From Proteinivorax hydrogeniformans (GTDB lineage: Bacteria; Bacillota; Proteinivoracia; Proteinivoracales; Proteinivoracaceae), in the NCBI RefSeq assembly GCF_040515995.1, contig NZ_CP159485.1, forward strand, positions 186,001 to 250,000: 64,000 bases of DNA, read 5' to 3'. The notes below the pieces were generated by a model. It was not told the origin of the DNA, made no database searches, and saw only the letters and a list, made by a program, of their open reading frames with translations. A program made the position numbers and the translations under genes. Positions 34,921 to 43,772 of the stretch are shown in pieces. The first letter of the stretch is position 1. Every line of letters starts with the position of its first letter.

Positions 34921-34964
34921 AATAAAAAACTGCTCCGACCATTAGCTGGGGGCAGTTTTTTATT
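34921..34964. terminator. Bidirectional terminator
   Basis: AATAAAAAACTGCTCC pairs with GGGGCAGTTTTTTATT (one G-T pair). With A and T runs on the two sides it can end both the DUF2752 gene and the convergent fetB gene. Confidence 0.85.
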
Positions 34965-34967
34965 TAC

Positions 34968-35756
34968 CTAATCTTCTTTTAGAACTAACTGACTTTGCTC
35001 ATTAAAAAATGTTTTATATCCAAAATGCAAAAACAAAATTACAGTCAGCGAGACACTTCCTACTATGCCAAGCATAATCGCTATTTGATATTTTATTGAA
35101 AGAACCGGGGACACTCCTGATAAAATCTGACCAGTCATCATGCCCGGCAAAAATACGATGCCCATCCCAACCATGGAGTTTATCGTAGGCAAGATAGCGG
35201 AGTCAAAGGCATTATCCACGATTTCCTTAGAGGCCAGCTTTGGCGTCGCTCCTAGCATTAGGGCTGATTCGACAAGGTGTTTTTGCTTTTTCATACCATC
35301 TACAAGACGGGTTACACCAAGGGAAATTCCTGTCATAGAATTTCCAATCAGCATGCCAGCAATAGGTATAAAATATCTCGGGTCATACCAAGGTGAAATG
35401 TTAATTACTATAAACAAAAAATAACAAAGGCTAGATAAAGTTCCAAAAAGCATAGAAAGCGCAATGATTTTCTTAAGCTGTCTCGAAAGTCTATCCTTAC
35501 TTCTTTTGAATATATTATGGATAGCAAAAGATTCCATAACCACTATCACCAATATCGTATAAAAGGGGTTTACGTTATCAAACAAAAAGACCAAAATATA
35601 CCCCACAAGGACAAGCTGTATAGTCATCCTAACAGATGATATGAGAATTTCCCTCTCTCTAGATATTCCTCTGGCCTTAACAATGACAAGTAGAATTAAC
35701 ACAAAAACATAGGCGGCAGCCATCTGCCACAACGAAAGCTCTACAACACCATCCAT
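34968..35756 (-). CDS. fetB: FetB-like ABC transporter permease (UPF0014)
   Basis: Permease of the UPF0014/FetB family, 262 residues, about seven helices. Family parts include ARGISREREILISSVRMTIQ, GMLIGNSMTGISLGVTRL, ALMLGATPKLA and MVGMGIVFLPGMMTGQILSG. E. coli FetAB exports iron, so iron or another metal is the likely substrate; this is by family. The permease follows its ATPase (fetA) in the same operon with a 3-base gap. Confidence 0.88.
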   Translation of the reverse strand: MDGVVELSLWQMAAAYVFVLILLVIVKARGISREREILISSVRMTIQLVLVGYILVFLFDNVNPFYTILVIVVMESFAIHNIFKRSKDRLSRQLKKIIALSMLFGTLSSLCYFLFIVINISPWYDPRYFIPIAGMLIGNSMTGISLGVTRLVDGMKKQKHLVESALMLGATPKLASKEIVDNAFDSAILPTINSMVGMGIVFLPGMMTGQILSGVSPVLSIKYQIAIMLGIVGSVSLTVILFLHFGYKTFFNEQSQLVLKED

Positions 35757-35759
35757 AAC

Positions 35760-36398
35760 TTATCTAACCTCCTTGTCAATAACAGCGCCGTCCTTAATTT
35801 TTATAATTTCATCAGCAAAATCAGTGGCCATTTTTTTCGAATGGGTGACCATAACAAGACTTTTTTCATTTTTAAGGGTGTATCTTACCAGCTCATTAAT
35901 AATCAATTGTTCAGTATCCTCATCTAATGCAGAGGAAGGTTCATCAAGCAGCAAAACTTCCGGCTCCATCAATATTACCCTTGCCAATGCAACCCGCTGT
36001 TTTTCGCCTCCAGATAGACTCTCTGCTTCATCATCTAACTTTTTGTTGAGGTTAACAAGTTTTAAAACCTGCTTAAGCTCAACTTTTGAAGCAAGCTTTT
36101 TTCCAGAAAACTTTAAGCCGATGAGTAAATTATCTTCAACACTGCCCTCAAAAATAGCGGGACTTTGAGGCAGCATTACTACCTGCCTACGAATCTCAAC
36201 AGGGTCAATACCTGCTATATCTTTTTCATGATACAAAATTTGCCCCACATCACAACTAATCATTTTATTTAACAACTTTAATAAAGTGGTCTTACCACTG
36301 CCGCTTTCCCCGACGATACAAGTTACTTTACCAGCAGCAATATCAAGCCTATCGACATCTATAATGTCTTTAAATTTCACACCCTTAAGTGTAAACAC
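35760..36398 (-). CDS. fetA: FetA-like ABC transporter ATPase
   Basis: ATPase partner of FetB, 212 residues. Walker A GESGSGKTT, Q-loop MLPQSP, signature LSGGEKQR and Walker B VLLLDEPSSALD are present, with H-loop VTHSKK. I choose GTG 36398, about nine bases after an AGGGGGG site; the frame is open to 36503 but the extra residues do not look like the family. It is divergent from nhaC. Confidence 0.85.
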   Translation of the reverse strand: MFTLKGVKFKDIIDVDRLDIAAGKVTCIVGESGSGKTTLLKLLNKMISCDVGQILYHEKDIAGIDPVEIRRQVVMLPQSPAIFEGSVEDNLLIGLKFSGKKLASKVELKQVLKLVNLNKKLDDEAESLSGGEKQRVALARVILMEPEVLLLDEPSSALDEDTEQLIINELVRYTLKNEKSLVMVTHSKKMATDFADEIIKIKDGAVIDKEVR

Positions 36399-36559
36399 AG
36401 GGTTTTCCCCCCTCTTTTTTAAAAAATAGTTTTTTCCATTATAATACATAGTATTTTCCAATACAATAAAGAACTTTAAACTTACTTCGTTTACATCTAG
36501 CATTGTACAATATTAAATTGACATATATAATTAAGTTATAACCAACAAAGGAGATAGCA

Positions 36560-37939
36560 ATGAATAGAGAAATTAGATTGCCTGAGATAATGACAGTTTT
36601 GTCCATAACGTTTTTAGGGATAGCAGCAGGAATAATAGTTTTTAATACAGCTTTAATAGGCCTAGTCCTTGGAATCTTTGTGGCAATGGTAGTTTGTAAA
36701 AAAAACGGCTATACACTATTACAACTTTGGCAAATGATTAAAATAGGTGCAGGAAGTGCCAAGGTAATACTTACGATAATGTCACTAATTGGCATGCTTT
36801 CAGCATCATGGATGCTAAGCGGAACCATAGCAGCTATGATGAACTTAGGGTTTGACTATTTAACTCGAATGAACGCCTTATTAGCATTTTTTGTAATAAC
36901 TAGCATTATTTCATTGATTTTAGGGACTTCAATTGGTTCTATAAGTGTTATAGGTATACCTTTTATGGAAATTGGTAACACCATAGGAATTCCCCTCCCC
37001 CTTATAGCCGGAGCTATAATATCCGGGGCATATGTAGGCGACAGAACCTCCCCAATATCTAGCAGTGTCAACTTAACAGCGGCGATGACAAACACCCAAG
37101 TAATGGATAACATTAAAATTATGCTGAAAACCCTTTGGCCAGTATACTTAGCCTGTATGGCTTTTTATTTTGTGCTAGGAAGAGAATACACCCTATTAGA
37201 GGATTCTATTTATCACATTACTACCATTCAAACTATGCTGGATCAACACTATACTATTAGTTGGTATACTTACCTACCGCCTATATTACTAATGGGATTT
37301 GCGCTACTTCGGTTTCCTATACTTTATTGTATATTAGTGGGGATATTTTCAAGTGTGGTAATTACACTTTCAACAACGGACATCGGCGGTATAGAAATTT
37401 TAAAGACTCTTATCTTTGGATATACCCCAGAAAATGTTAGCTTAAATAACATAATATCCGGTGGTGGATGGCTCTCCATGATAGACGTAATTCTCATCAT
37501 ACTTTTTTCCACAGCCTTAAACGGAATTTTAGAACATACAAAAATGATTGAACCTCTGATAGACATTTTTGTCAAAAAGATTAAAACCGCTAGAGAGCTA
37601 GTGTTAAAAACATCTGTTCTTTGCGTCATAATAAATGCCATCACCTGTAACCAAAGCCTTTCTATAATAATTCCTGGAAAGTTTTTAAAAACTGAGTATC
37701 AAAAGAAAGGTTTAAGCAAAAATCATCTATCACGGACAATAGCAGATAGCGGTGTAGTTACTGTTCCATTGCTGCCGTGGAATGTAAACGCCCTAGCTAT
37801 TGTAGCTATATTAGGGGTTGGCACACTAAGCTACACACCTTACGCATTACTATGCTACCTTTTACCTATAGTAACGGTGGCATATGGCTACTTAAAACCA
37901 GTCAACAATCAAATAAGAAATAACGCCCACCTAACCTAG
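36560..37939 (+). CDS. nhaC: Na+/H+ antiporter, NhaC family
   Basis: A 459-residue secondary transporter with about 11-12 helices. NhaC-type features are GTSIGSISVIGIPFMEIGN, GAIISGAYVGDRTSPISSSV and the late TIADSGVVTVPLLPWNVNA. It exchanges sodium for protons, or in some homologues amino acids such as arginine/ornithine or malate/lactate; sequence alone cannot decide. It would fit a sodium-rich, alkaline habitat. A terminator overlaps its stop. Confidence 0.88.
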   Translation: MNREIRLPEIMTVLSITFLGIAAGIIVFNTALIGLVLGIFVAMVVCKKNGYTLLQLWQMIKIGAGSAKVILTIMSLIGMLSASWMLSGTIAAMMNLGFDYLTRMNALLAFFVITSIISLILGTSIGSISVIGIPFMEIGNTIGIPLPLIAGAIISGAYVGDRTSPISSSVNLTAAMTNTQVMDNIKIMLKTLWPVYLACMAFYFVLGREYTLLEDSIYHITTIQTMLDQHYTISWYTYLPPILLMGFALLRFPILYCILVGIFSSVVITLSTTDIGGIEILKTLIFGYTPENVSLNNIISGGGWLSMIDVILIILFSTALNGILEHTKMIEPLIDIFVKKIKTARELVLKTSVLCVIINAITCNQSLSIIIPGKFLKTEYQKKGLSKNHLSRTIADSGVVTVPLLPWNVNALAIVAILGVGTLSYTPYALLCYLLPIVTVAYGYLKPVNNQIRNNAHLT

Positions 37940-37961
37940 GATAGATGGGCGTTAATATTTT
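37921..37961 (+). terminator. Terminator overlapping the nhaC stop codon
   Basis: Stem TAACGCCCA (37921-37929) with TGGGCGTTA (37946-37954), then ATATTTT. The nhaC stop codon lies in the loop. Confidence 0.75.
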
Positions 37962-37966
37962 GAATC

Positions 37967-38017
37967 TTGACAATACATTTTGGGTAGAATATAATTAAAC
38001 TATAATGGCATATGCCA
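37967..38017 (+). promoter_or_regulatory. Consensus promoter with palindromic operator
   Basis: TTGACA (37967-37972), exactly 17 bp, TATAAT (37990-37995): a full consensus SigA promoter. The perfect 12-bp palindrome TGGCATATGCCA lies at 38006-38017, over or just past the expected start of transcription. One of the two DNA-binding proteins of the operon that follows may bind it. Confidence 0.8.
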
Positions 38018-38041
38018 AATATGAATAAGGAGTGATTTTCT

Positions 38042-38425
38042 GTGAAAATAGCTGTTGCTAGTGAGAAAGGTGTTGTTAGTGCACATTTTAATAACTGTCA
38101 GGAGTTTACTATCTTTAAAACTCAAGGTAAAGATATAATAAAAAAAATACCATTTAAAAGTTACGAAAATAAAACTAAGGACCTGCCTGATTATATCATA
38201 GGGCAAGGAGTCGATGTTGTAATAGCAGGTTGTTTAGGTGAGACTTGTCACAAAACATTCTATGAAAACGATATTAAATTAGTAGCAGGTGTTAAAGGTG
38301 ATATTGACGAAGTAGTAAAAAGTTATTTAAAAGGGCAGCTGAAACCAGTAGAAGTAACACATAGCCATCAACATACTCAAAAAGGCACCTGCTGTAGCAA
38401 ACATCAAAGAGATAACTGCTGCTAA
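38042..38425 (+). CDS. NifX/NifB-like (dinitrogenase cofactor family) protein with metal-rich tail
   Basis: A 127-residue protein of the Nitro_FeMo-Co (NifX/NafY/NifB C-terminal) fold: KIAVASEKGVVSAHFNNCQEF and VIAGCLGETCHKTF. The tail has many His and Cys residues (HSHQHTQKGTCC, NCC), suggesting metal binding. GTG 38042 follows AAGGAG. No nitrogenase genes are near, so the role is probably in metal or Fe-S handling. The stop overlaps the Fur-type gene start by one base. Confidence 0.8.
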   Translation: MKIAVASEKGVVSAHFNNCQEFTIFKTQGKDIIKKIPFKSYENKTKDLPDYIIGQGVDVVIAGCLGETCHKTFYENDIKLVAGVKGDIDEVVKSYLKGQLKPVEVTHSHQHTQKGTCCSKHQRDNCC

Positions 38426-38898
38426 TGAATACCAAATTTGATATCGAAAGTGACAAGGGTAATAAAACTTCTGCAATAAGGGATATAATGGAAGACAGCG
38501 GATACAAGTTAACTGAACAGAGACAGATTATTGCAGATTATTTTTTAAAGTCTGCGGAGCATTTAAATGCAAAAGACATTTATAATGATCTTAAAGGACT
38601 TAATATAGGTTTGGCTACTATATATAGGACGGTAAATATATTAAAGGAAATCGGCGTTCTAAAAGAAGTAGTTGTAGATAAATTAAGTTATTATGAACTT
38701 AAAATTTATACACAAAAACCAAGCCATATACACTTTAAGTGTGCTAAGTGTAATGATATAATTGATATAAGTAAAAATACCGAAAAATACTTGCAATTGA
38801 TTCAGACATTAAAAAATGAACAAGAGGTAACTATCTGGGATATCAATACCACGTTAACTGGCATATGCAAAAACTGCAGGGAGGGAGATAATGCCTAG
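38425..38898 (+). CDS. Fur-family metal-dependent regulator
   Basis: A 157-residue Fur-family repressor. The winged helix contains YKLTEQRQIIADYFLKSAEH and GLATIYRTVNILKEIGV, and the dimer domain shows the structural zinc cysteines FKCAKCND and CKNC. It cannot be called Fur, PerR, Zur or other by eye. It sits between a NifX-like and a DUF134 gene with overlapping ends, so it is part of one operon. Confidence 0.88.
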   Translation: MNTKFDIESDKGNKTSAIRDIMEDSGYKLTEQRQIIADYFLKSAEHLNAKDIYNDLKGLNIGLATIYRTVNILKEIGVLKEVVVDKLSYYELKIYTQKPSHIHFKCAKCNDIIDISKNTEKYLQLIQTLKNEQEVTIWDINTTLTGICKNCREGDNA

Positions 38899-39301
38899 AC
38901 CAATAAAGTGTAGAAAAGTAGAGTTTTTTCCTAAACAAACACTTTTTAAGCCAGCTGGAAAAAAAGGATGCACAATGGAGCAAATAACAGTTAAGGTAGA
39001 AGAGCTAGAAGCTATGCGCCTTAAGGATATTGAAGGATTAAATCAGAATGAGTGTGCTATCAAAATGGGAGTTTCTAGACAAACTTTCCAAAACATTATC
39101 GATAGCGCAAGAAATAAAGTGGCCATTGCGTTAACTGAGGGCAAAGCAATCAATATCAGTGGGGGTAACTACATCTCGAGTGAATGTAAGTTTCAATGCG
39201 CAAAATGTGGCGAACTAGTAGAAAGCAAAGATAAACACTGCACTTTATGTAAATCCAGCGATATACTCTGTAACAGAAAAAGTAAAAAGTGTCATAAATA
39301 A
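38891..39301 (+). CDS. DUF134 (UPF0251) DNA-binding protein
   Basis: A 136-residue DUF134 protein. It has MPRPIKCRKVEFFP at the N-terminus, VKVEELEAMRLKDIEGLNQN and a sigma-factor-like helix-turn-helix ECAIKMGVSRQTFQNIIDSA. The C-terminal part is a zinc ribbon (CAKCGELV, HCTLCKS). It overlaps the Fur-type gene by 8 bp. DUF134 genes often lie next to NifX-like genes; regulatory role inferred. Confidence 0.88.
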   Translation: MPRPIKCRKVEFFPKQTLFKPAGKKGCTMEQITVKVEELEAMRLKDIEGLNQNECAIKMGVSRQTFQNIIDSARNKVAIALTEGKAINISGGNYISSECKFQCAKCGELVESKDKHCTLCKSSDILCNRKSKKCHK

Positions 39302-39512
39302 TACAGTACTTAAATAAAATATCAAACATTTTGAAACTATCCCTAGAACAAAAAAAGCAAATATGTTAATATGGTAACTAAGGATTACGTGAATGTGAAA
39401 ACTATAACATACTTATTTAATGCACCATAAGTGAAGCTAAAAAGTCATGCAATCCTTTTACAAACTTAAGTAATTTTAATTAAATTATGATAAAAATGGG
39501 AGGGAGTAAGCG

Positions 39513-41249
39513 ATGGAAAAAGTACAATTAACCATTGATGGCATCAAGGTGGAGGCTAAACAAGGGGAATCAGTGCTATCAGCAGCAAAAAGAGCTGATA
39601 TCCACATACCGACATTGTGTTATCTAAAAGAAACAAATGAGATAGGGGCTTGTAGGCTTTGTATTGTTGATATAGAAGGGCAGCGAAACTTACAACCTGC
39701 ATGTGTTTTCCCAGTATCTGATGGTATGAATGTAAAAACAAGCACTAACCAGTTAAGGAAGGCTAGGAAAAACATTCTAAAACTGTTGCTATCAAACCAT
39801 GATCGAGAATGCTTGAGCTGCTTTAGAAATAAGTCTTGTGAGCTTCAAGATTTAGCAGAGGAGTTTAATATCGATAAAGTTCCTTTTGAAAGTAATCGAG
39901 AAAGCCACACTTACGATGATAACTCACCTTCAGTTGTAAGAGATACCAGTAAATGTGTTCTTTGCGGCAGGTGTATATCTGTTTGTAGAGACGTTCAAAA
40001 GACCGATGTTTTAGATTTCACCAACAGAGGGATAGACACTCAAGTAACTCCAGCTTTTAATGCTAGTCTGACAGAAACAAACTGTATCAGCTGTGGGCAA
40101 TGTATTATGGCTTGCCCGGTAGGAGCTTTAAAGGAAAAAGAGGATATGCAAAAAGTTTGGGATGCCATAGAAGACGATGATATCCACGTGGTTGTGCAAA
40201 CAGCGCCCGCTATAAGAACTGCTCTTGGCGAAGAGTTTGGTTTGCCGATCGGAACCAGGGTAACTGGGAAAATGGTAACTGCTCTAAGGAGAATGGGCTT
40301 TTCTAAGGTTTTCGACACAAACTTTGCAGCAGACCTCACTATCATGGAAGAAGGTTATGAGTTATTAAATCGCTTAGAATCGGGAGAAAACCTTCCACTT
40401 ATAACTTCTTGCTCTCCAGGGTGGATCAACTACTGTGAGATTATGGCTCCTAAATTTATCGATAATCTATCTAGTTGTAAATCACCTCACCAAATGTTTG
40501 GAGCTATAGTAAAGACTTACTATGCTGAAAAAAATAACATCGATCCAAACAAAATCTTTGTGGCATCAGTTATGCCTTGTACAGCTAAAAAGAGTGAGGC
40601 CGCAAGAGAGGAAAACCAGGTAAATGGTTTAAGAGATGTGGACGCTGTTATTACGACAAGAGAGTTAGCTAAGATGATTAAACAGTCAGGTATAGACTTT
40701 AACAAGCTTAGCGACGGTGAGTTTGATAACCCACTAGGAGAATACAGCGGTGCTGCAGCTATCTTTGGAGCAACTGGTGGAGTTATGGAAGCAGCTCTAA
40801 GAACAGTTGCTGATGTTATCGAAGAAAAAGATATGGACCCTGTTGAATATAAAGAAGTTAGAGGAATAAAAGGTGTAAAAGAAGCGACTGTTAATCTAGG
40901 CGGTAAAGAAATTAACATAGCTGTTGCCCATGGCACTAAAATGGCCCAAGAGCTTTTAGACAAAATTGATGCCGGGGAAAAACAGTATCATTTTGTTGAA
41001 GTTATGGGTTGTAGCGGCGGATGTGTAACAGGTGGTGGACAGCCTCACGTTCCGTCAAAAATTACAGACATTGACGTGCGAGTGGAAAGAGCAAAAGTGC
41101 TTTATAAAGAAGATACCATTCAGAAAGTAAGAAAATCCCATGAAAACCCATTTATCCAAAAACTATACAAGGAGTTTTTAGAAGCTCCAAACAGCGAAAA
41201 AGCTCATAAGCTACTTCATACTCATTTTGCTCCTAGATCAAAAGGTTAA
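39513..41249 (+). CDS. hydA: [FeFe] hydrogenase (NADH/ferredoxin type, group A)
   Basis: A 578-residue iron-only hydrogenase. Order of domains: [2Fe-2S] ferredoxin (residues ~1-78, CYLKETNEIGACRLC), His/Cys [4Fe-4S] region (~80-117), 2x[4Fe-4S] ferredoxin (CVLCGRCISVCRDV and CISCGQCIMACPVG), H-cluster domain with L1 TSCSPGW, L2 MPCTAKKSE and L3 EVMGCSGGCVTGGGQ, then the small-subunit-like tail. All cluster ligands are visible. It would dispose of fermentation electrons as H2. No HydB/HydC partner or maturase is in the window. An ECF S-like gene follows by 60 bp. Confidence 0.96.
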   Translation: MEKVQLTIDGIKVEAKQGESVLSAAKRADIHIPTLCYLKETNEIGACRLCIVDIEGQRNLQPACVFPVSDGMNVKTSTNQLRKARKNILKLLLSNHDRECLSCFRNKSCELQDLAEEFNIDKVPFESNRESHTYDDNSPSVVRDTSKCVLCGRCISVCRDVQKTDVLDFTNRGIDTQVTPAFNASLTETNCISCGQCIMACPVGALKEKEDMQKVWDAIEDDDIHVVVQTAPAIRTALGEEFGLPIGTRVTGKMVTALRRMGFSKVFDTNFAADLTIMEEGYELLNRLESGENLPLITSCSPGWINYCEIMAPKFIDNLSSCKSPHQMFGAIVKTYYAEKNNIDPNKIFVASVMPCTAKKSEAAREENQVNGLRDVDAVITTRELAKMIKQSGIDFNKLSDGEFDNPLGEYSGAAAIFGATGGVMEAALRTVADVIEEKDMDPVEYKEVRGIKGVKEATVNLGGKEINIAVAHGTKMAQELLDKIDAGEKQYHFVEVMGCSGGCVTGGGQPHVPSKITDIDVRVERAKVLYKEDTIQKVRKSHENPFIQKLYKEFLEAPNSEKAHKLLHTHFAPRSKG

Positions 41250-41308
41250 AAAATTGCACTAAGTGCAATTGATGAAATAGCAACTAGCGAGGAGTAAGGA
41301 GGAAAAAC

Positions 41309-41854
41309 ATGCAAAAACAACAGGCTAAAAAGCAGTTCACCATAAAGTATTTGTCTAGAACAGCTTTGCTTTTAGCGCTTGCGCTAGTTTTTCAAATCGG
41401 TTTTAGTCAGTTTGCCCAACCCGTTGTAGGTCCTTTAGTAAATATGACTTTATTCTTAGCGACTATTACGGTAGGGACTATGTATGCAATCATAGTGGGA
41501 AGCCTTACGCCTCTGATTGCGTTCATGATAGGGATAATGCCGTTATTTCCTGTAGTATTTTTTATAATGATCGGAAATATAATTTTAGTAACTTTGTTCA
41601 GTCTTGTTCAAAAGTTTTCTAAAACCAATAAAGACATAATCAAACAATCAATAGGGGTTATCTGTGGGGCTGTAGGAAAATTTGTTTTCCTAGCCATATC
41701 GGTAAGATATTTTGTTACGCTATTTATAGAACAAGTTCCACCTCATTTGGTGGAAATGCTTACTTTGCCACAGCTATATACAGCACTAATCGGCGGAGCT
41801 TTGGCACTATTTATAGCAAAAAGAATCCAACCCTATTTAAACAAAATAAAATAA
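41309..41854 (+). CDS. ECF transporter S component-like membrane protein
   Basis: A 181-residue protein with about five or six helices, N-terminus TIKYLSRTALLLALALVFQI, typical of ECF substrate-binding (S) components. Later parts are VGPLVNMTLFLATITVG and GIMPLFPVVFFIMIGN. It may use the EcfA1A2T module encoded at 1.9-4.4 kb. Substrate unknown. It follows the hydrogenase on the same strand and ends at a terminator. Confidence 0.75.
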   Translation: MQKQQAKKQFTIKYLSRTALLLALALVFQIGFSQFAQPVVGPLVNMTLFLATITVGTMYAIIVGSLTPLIAFMIGIMPLFPVVFFIMIGNIILVTLFSLVQKFSKTNKDIIKQSIGVICGAVGKFVFLAISVRYFVTLFIEQVPPHLVEMLTLPQLYTALIGGALALFIAKRIQPYLNKIK

Positions 41855-41862
41855 AATATTCT

Positions 41863-41904
41863 AAGGCAGGCTGTCAATTAACTTTGACAGCCTGCCTTAT
41901 TTTT
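41863..41904 (+). terminator. Terminator after the S component gene
   Basis: Perfect 15-bp stem, 41863-41877 with 41884-41898, 6-base loop, followed by ATTTTT. Confidence 0.93.
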
Positions 41905-41939
41905 GCCACCTACCCTCTTGGGAGACAGAAAAAATCCAG

Positions 41940-41967
41940 TTGACAAAAATTAAAGGCATGTTATCGT
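41940..41967 (+). promoter_or_regulatory. SigA-type promoter for the CGGC gene
   Basis: TTGACA (41940-41945), 16 bp, TATCGT (41962-41967), about 40 bp before the ATG. Confidence 0.45.
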
Positions 41968-42005
41968 GTTAGGTGGGTAAATAGCACAAATAGGAGGAAG
42001 ATACA

Positions 42006-42338
42006 ATGAAAGTTGGTCTAATTAGATGCCAGCAAACAGAGGATATGTGTCCAGCTACTACATGTTTTAAGGTTATGAACTCCAAAAAGGCAGCTTTTGA
42101 AAAAGTAGCAGAGGATATAAAGTTAGTAGGAGTTAACACCTGCGGTGGCTGCCCAGGTAAAAAGGCAGTAACAAGGGCAAAGGAGATGGTAAAAAGAGGA
42201 GCAGACACCATAGTTTTTGCCTCATGTATAAATAAAGGAACTCCTATAGGTTTTAAATGTCCCCACGGGGAGCAAATGATAACAGCGACAGCTAAAAAGC
42301 TAGGAGAAGAAATAAAGATTTTAGACTATAGCCATTAA
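42006..42338 (+). CDS. CGGC domain protein
   Basis: A 110-residue protein of the CGGC family, thought to bind metal. It has MKVGLIRCQQTEDMCPATTC at the N-terminus, the name motif NTCGGCPGKK and FASCINKG. Seven cysteines are grouped as in relatives. ATG 42006 follows TAGGAGGAAG. It stands alone between terminators. The function is unproven. Confidence 0.85.
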   Translation: MKVGLIRCQQTEDMCPATTCFKVMNSKKAAFEKVAEDIKLVGVNTCGGCPGKKAVTRAKEMVKRGADTIVFASCINKGTPIGFKCPHGEQMITATAKKLGEEIKILDYSH

Positions 42339-42342
42339 TCTG

Positions 42343-42382
42343 AGACTCATTACGTATAAACAATGCGTAATGAGTCTTTCTC
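42343..42382 (+). terminator. Terminator after the CGGC gene
   Basis: 12-bp stem AGACTCATTACG with CGTAATGAGTCT, followed by TTCTCTT. Confidence 0.8.
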
Positions 42383-42557
42383 TTACCTACTTATTCCATA
42401 AACAATTACTCAAAACACCGGAATTGATTAAAATCTCCTTTTTATGTCAAAAATATATGGTATATGGCTATGTGTGAGGCAAAACTGGCTGTATAAACAT
42501 AAGCTGGCCGCACTGTGACAAAATAAAAAGCGGTGGCTATAAAAAGGAGTGTAGATT

Positions 42558-43391
42558 ATGGAAAGTATCAAGCGAACTTTCTTTATGGGAGTTATGATAG
42601 TCTTGATATTGTCTATAGCTAACGTACAATTTTTCAATCTTATTTATGCACAGGAAGTTACAAACTATGAAGGCACAACAAAAGCATTTGAAAAAACAGC
42701 AAGCTTAGAAAGTCAACTGCAAAGACTCCTAGACGAGTCCAGTCAATATATTAAATACCTAGACCAAGTATATGAGGACCAATACGATAAAGACTTAAAA
42801 TTAGTGTACAACCACATAACATATTCAGATAGGCTTGTTGCCCGAAATGACAACTTTCTAAAAAATAGCACAAAAGCTGTATCTGCTAATCATGGGGCGG
42901 CAAATCTAAACCTAACAAATCGTTCCGCTATAACAGCATATGAAATTGACAACTTCATTCTAAAGGGAACTCCACTTGAAGGTTTGGGATCAGCATTTAT
43001 CCAAGCTGAAATTGAGCATGGAGTAAATGCATTCTTCCTATTGGCGCTAGCAGTTCACGAAAGCGGATGGGGTAGATCTGATATAGCTAGAGACAAGAAC
43101 AACTTATTTGGTTATGGAGCATATGATAAAAACCCGTACAAATACGCAAGAGCCTTCTCAACCAAAGAAGAAGGCATTGACACAGTAGCTCGCCACCTAG
43201 CTAGAAACTATCTAACGCCAGGGGCTCGTTATTACTCAGGTGGATTTACCCTAAAACATGTAAATAATAGATATGCTAGCGACCCACACTGGCACTTAAA
43301 AATTGCCAGGTCTATGGATCGCTTCAATCAGGATATAATCAACAGGCAAAATACTAGCTACCATGAAACACTTTATAAGCAGGGAGAGTAG
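42558..43391 (+). CDS. Exported glucosaminidase-family cell-wall hydrolase
   Basis: A 277-residue protein with an N-terminal signal/anchor (MGVMIVLILSIANVQFF) and a C-terminal Glucosaminidase domain: FLLALAVHESGWGRSDIARD with the catalytic glutamate in HESGWG, NNLFGYGAYD and the end HWHLKIARSM. Residues 40-100 are probably coiled coil. ATG 42558 follows AAAAAGGAG. The next gene begins 4 bp after its stop. Expected to cut peptidoglycan glycan strands. Confidence 0.88.
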   Translation: MESIKRTFFMGVMIVLILSIANVQFFNLIYAQEVTNYEGTTKAFEKTASLESQLQRLLDESSQYIKYLDQVYEDQYDKDLKLVYNHITYSDRLVARNDNFLKNSTKAVSANHGAANLNLTNRSAITAYEIDNFILKGTPLEGLGSAFIQAEIEHGVNAFFLLALAVHESGWGRSDIARDKNNLFGYGAYDKNPYKYARAFSTKEEGIDTVARHLARNYLTPGARYYSGGFTLKHVNNRYASDPHWHLKIARSMDRFNQDIINRQNTSYHETLYKQGE

Positions 43392-43395
43392 ATTT

Positions 43396-43731
43396 ATGAA
43401 AGAAGAACTTAACATAGTCATAGTGCCAAACGCAAACGAAAAGACTAGAAGTTTTAAAGTTAGCTATAACATTATCAAGTACTTTATATCTGCTATGGTT
43501 TTGCTTTTTATATTCCTTTCATTTACCTTAGCTTTGTACACCTACGAGTATAAAGCATTACAAGCAAAAGCAGAGCAAGGGGAGAGGTTTGCAGAAATAA
43601 ACGAGCAGCAAAAAGTTGAAATATCACAGTTAAATGAGATTATAGACAATTTGAAAAAAGATACTCAGATGCTAGAGCAAAATTTAAAGCACATAGCTGA
43701 TCTGAAGAAAAGAACTTCAAAAGAAGAGTAA
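43396..43731 (+). CDS. Membrane-anchored coiled-coil protein, like the N-terminus of M23 peptidases
   Basis: A 111-residue protein from ATG 43396 after AGGGAGAG. The N-terminus EELNIVIVPNANEKTRSFKV and one helix (FISAMVLLFIFLSFTLALY) look like the start of M23-family peptidases of Clostridia, and then a heptad-rich coiled coil follows. It ends where a peptidase domain would begin; a clean terminator follows, so it seems a natural short form. It may partner the glucosaminidase before it. Confidence 0.65.
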   Translation: MKEELNIVIVPNANEKTRSFKVSYNIIKYFISAMVLLFIFLSFTLALYTYEYKALQAKAEQGERFAEINEQQKVEISQLNEIIDNLKKDTQMLEQNLKHIADLKKRTSKEE

Positions 43732-43734
43732 ATA

Positions 43735-43767
43735 AAAAAAGAGAGAGCCAAAAGCTCTCTCTTTTTT
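43735..43767. terminator. Bidirectional terminator between convergent genes
   Basis: Perfect 14-bp stem AAAAAAGAGAGAGC with GCTCTCTCTTTTTT and loop CAAAA. Confidence 0.93.
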
Positions 43768-43772
43768 ATCTA

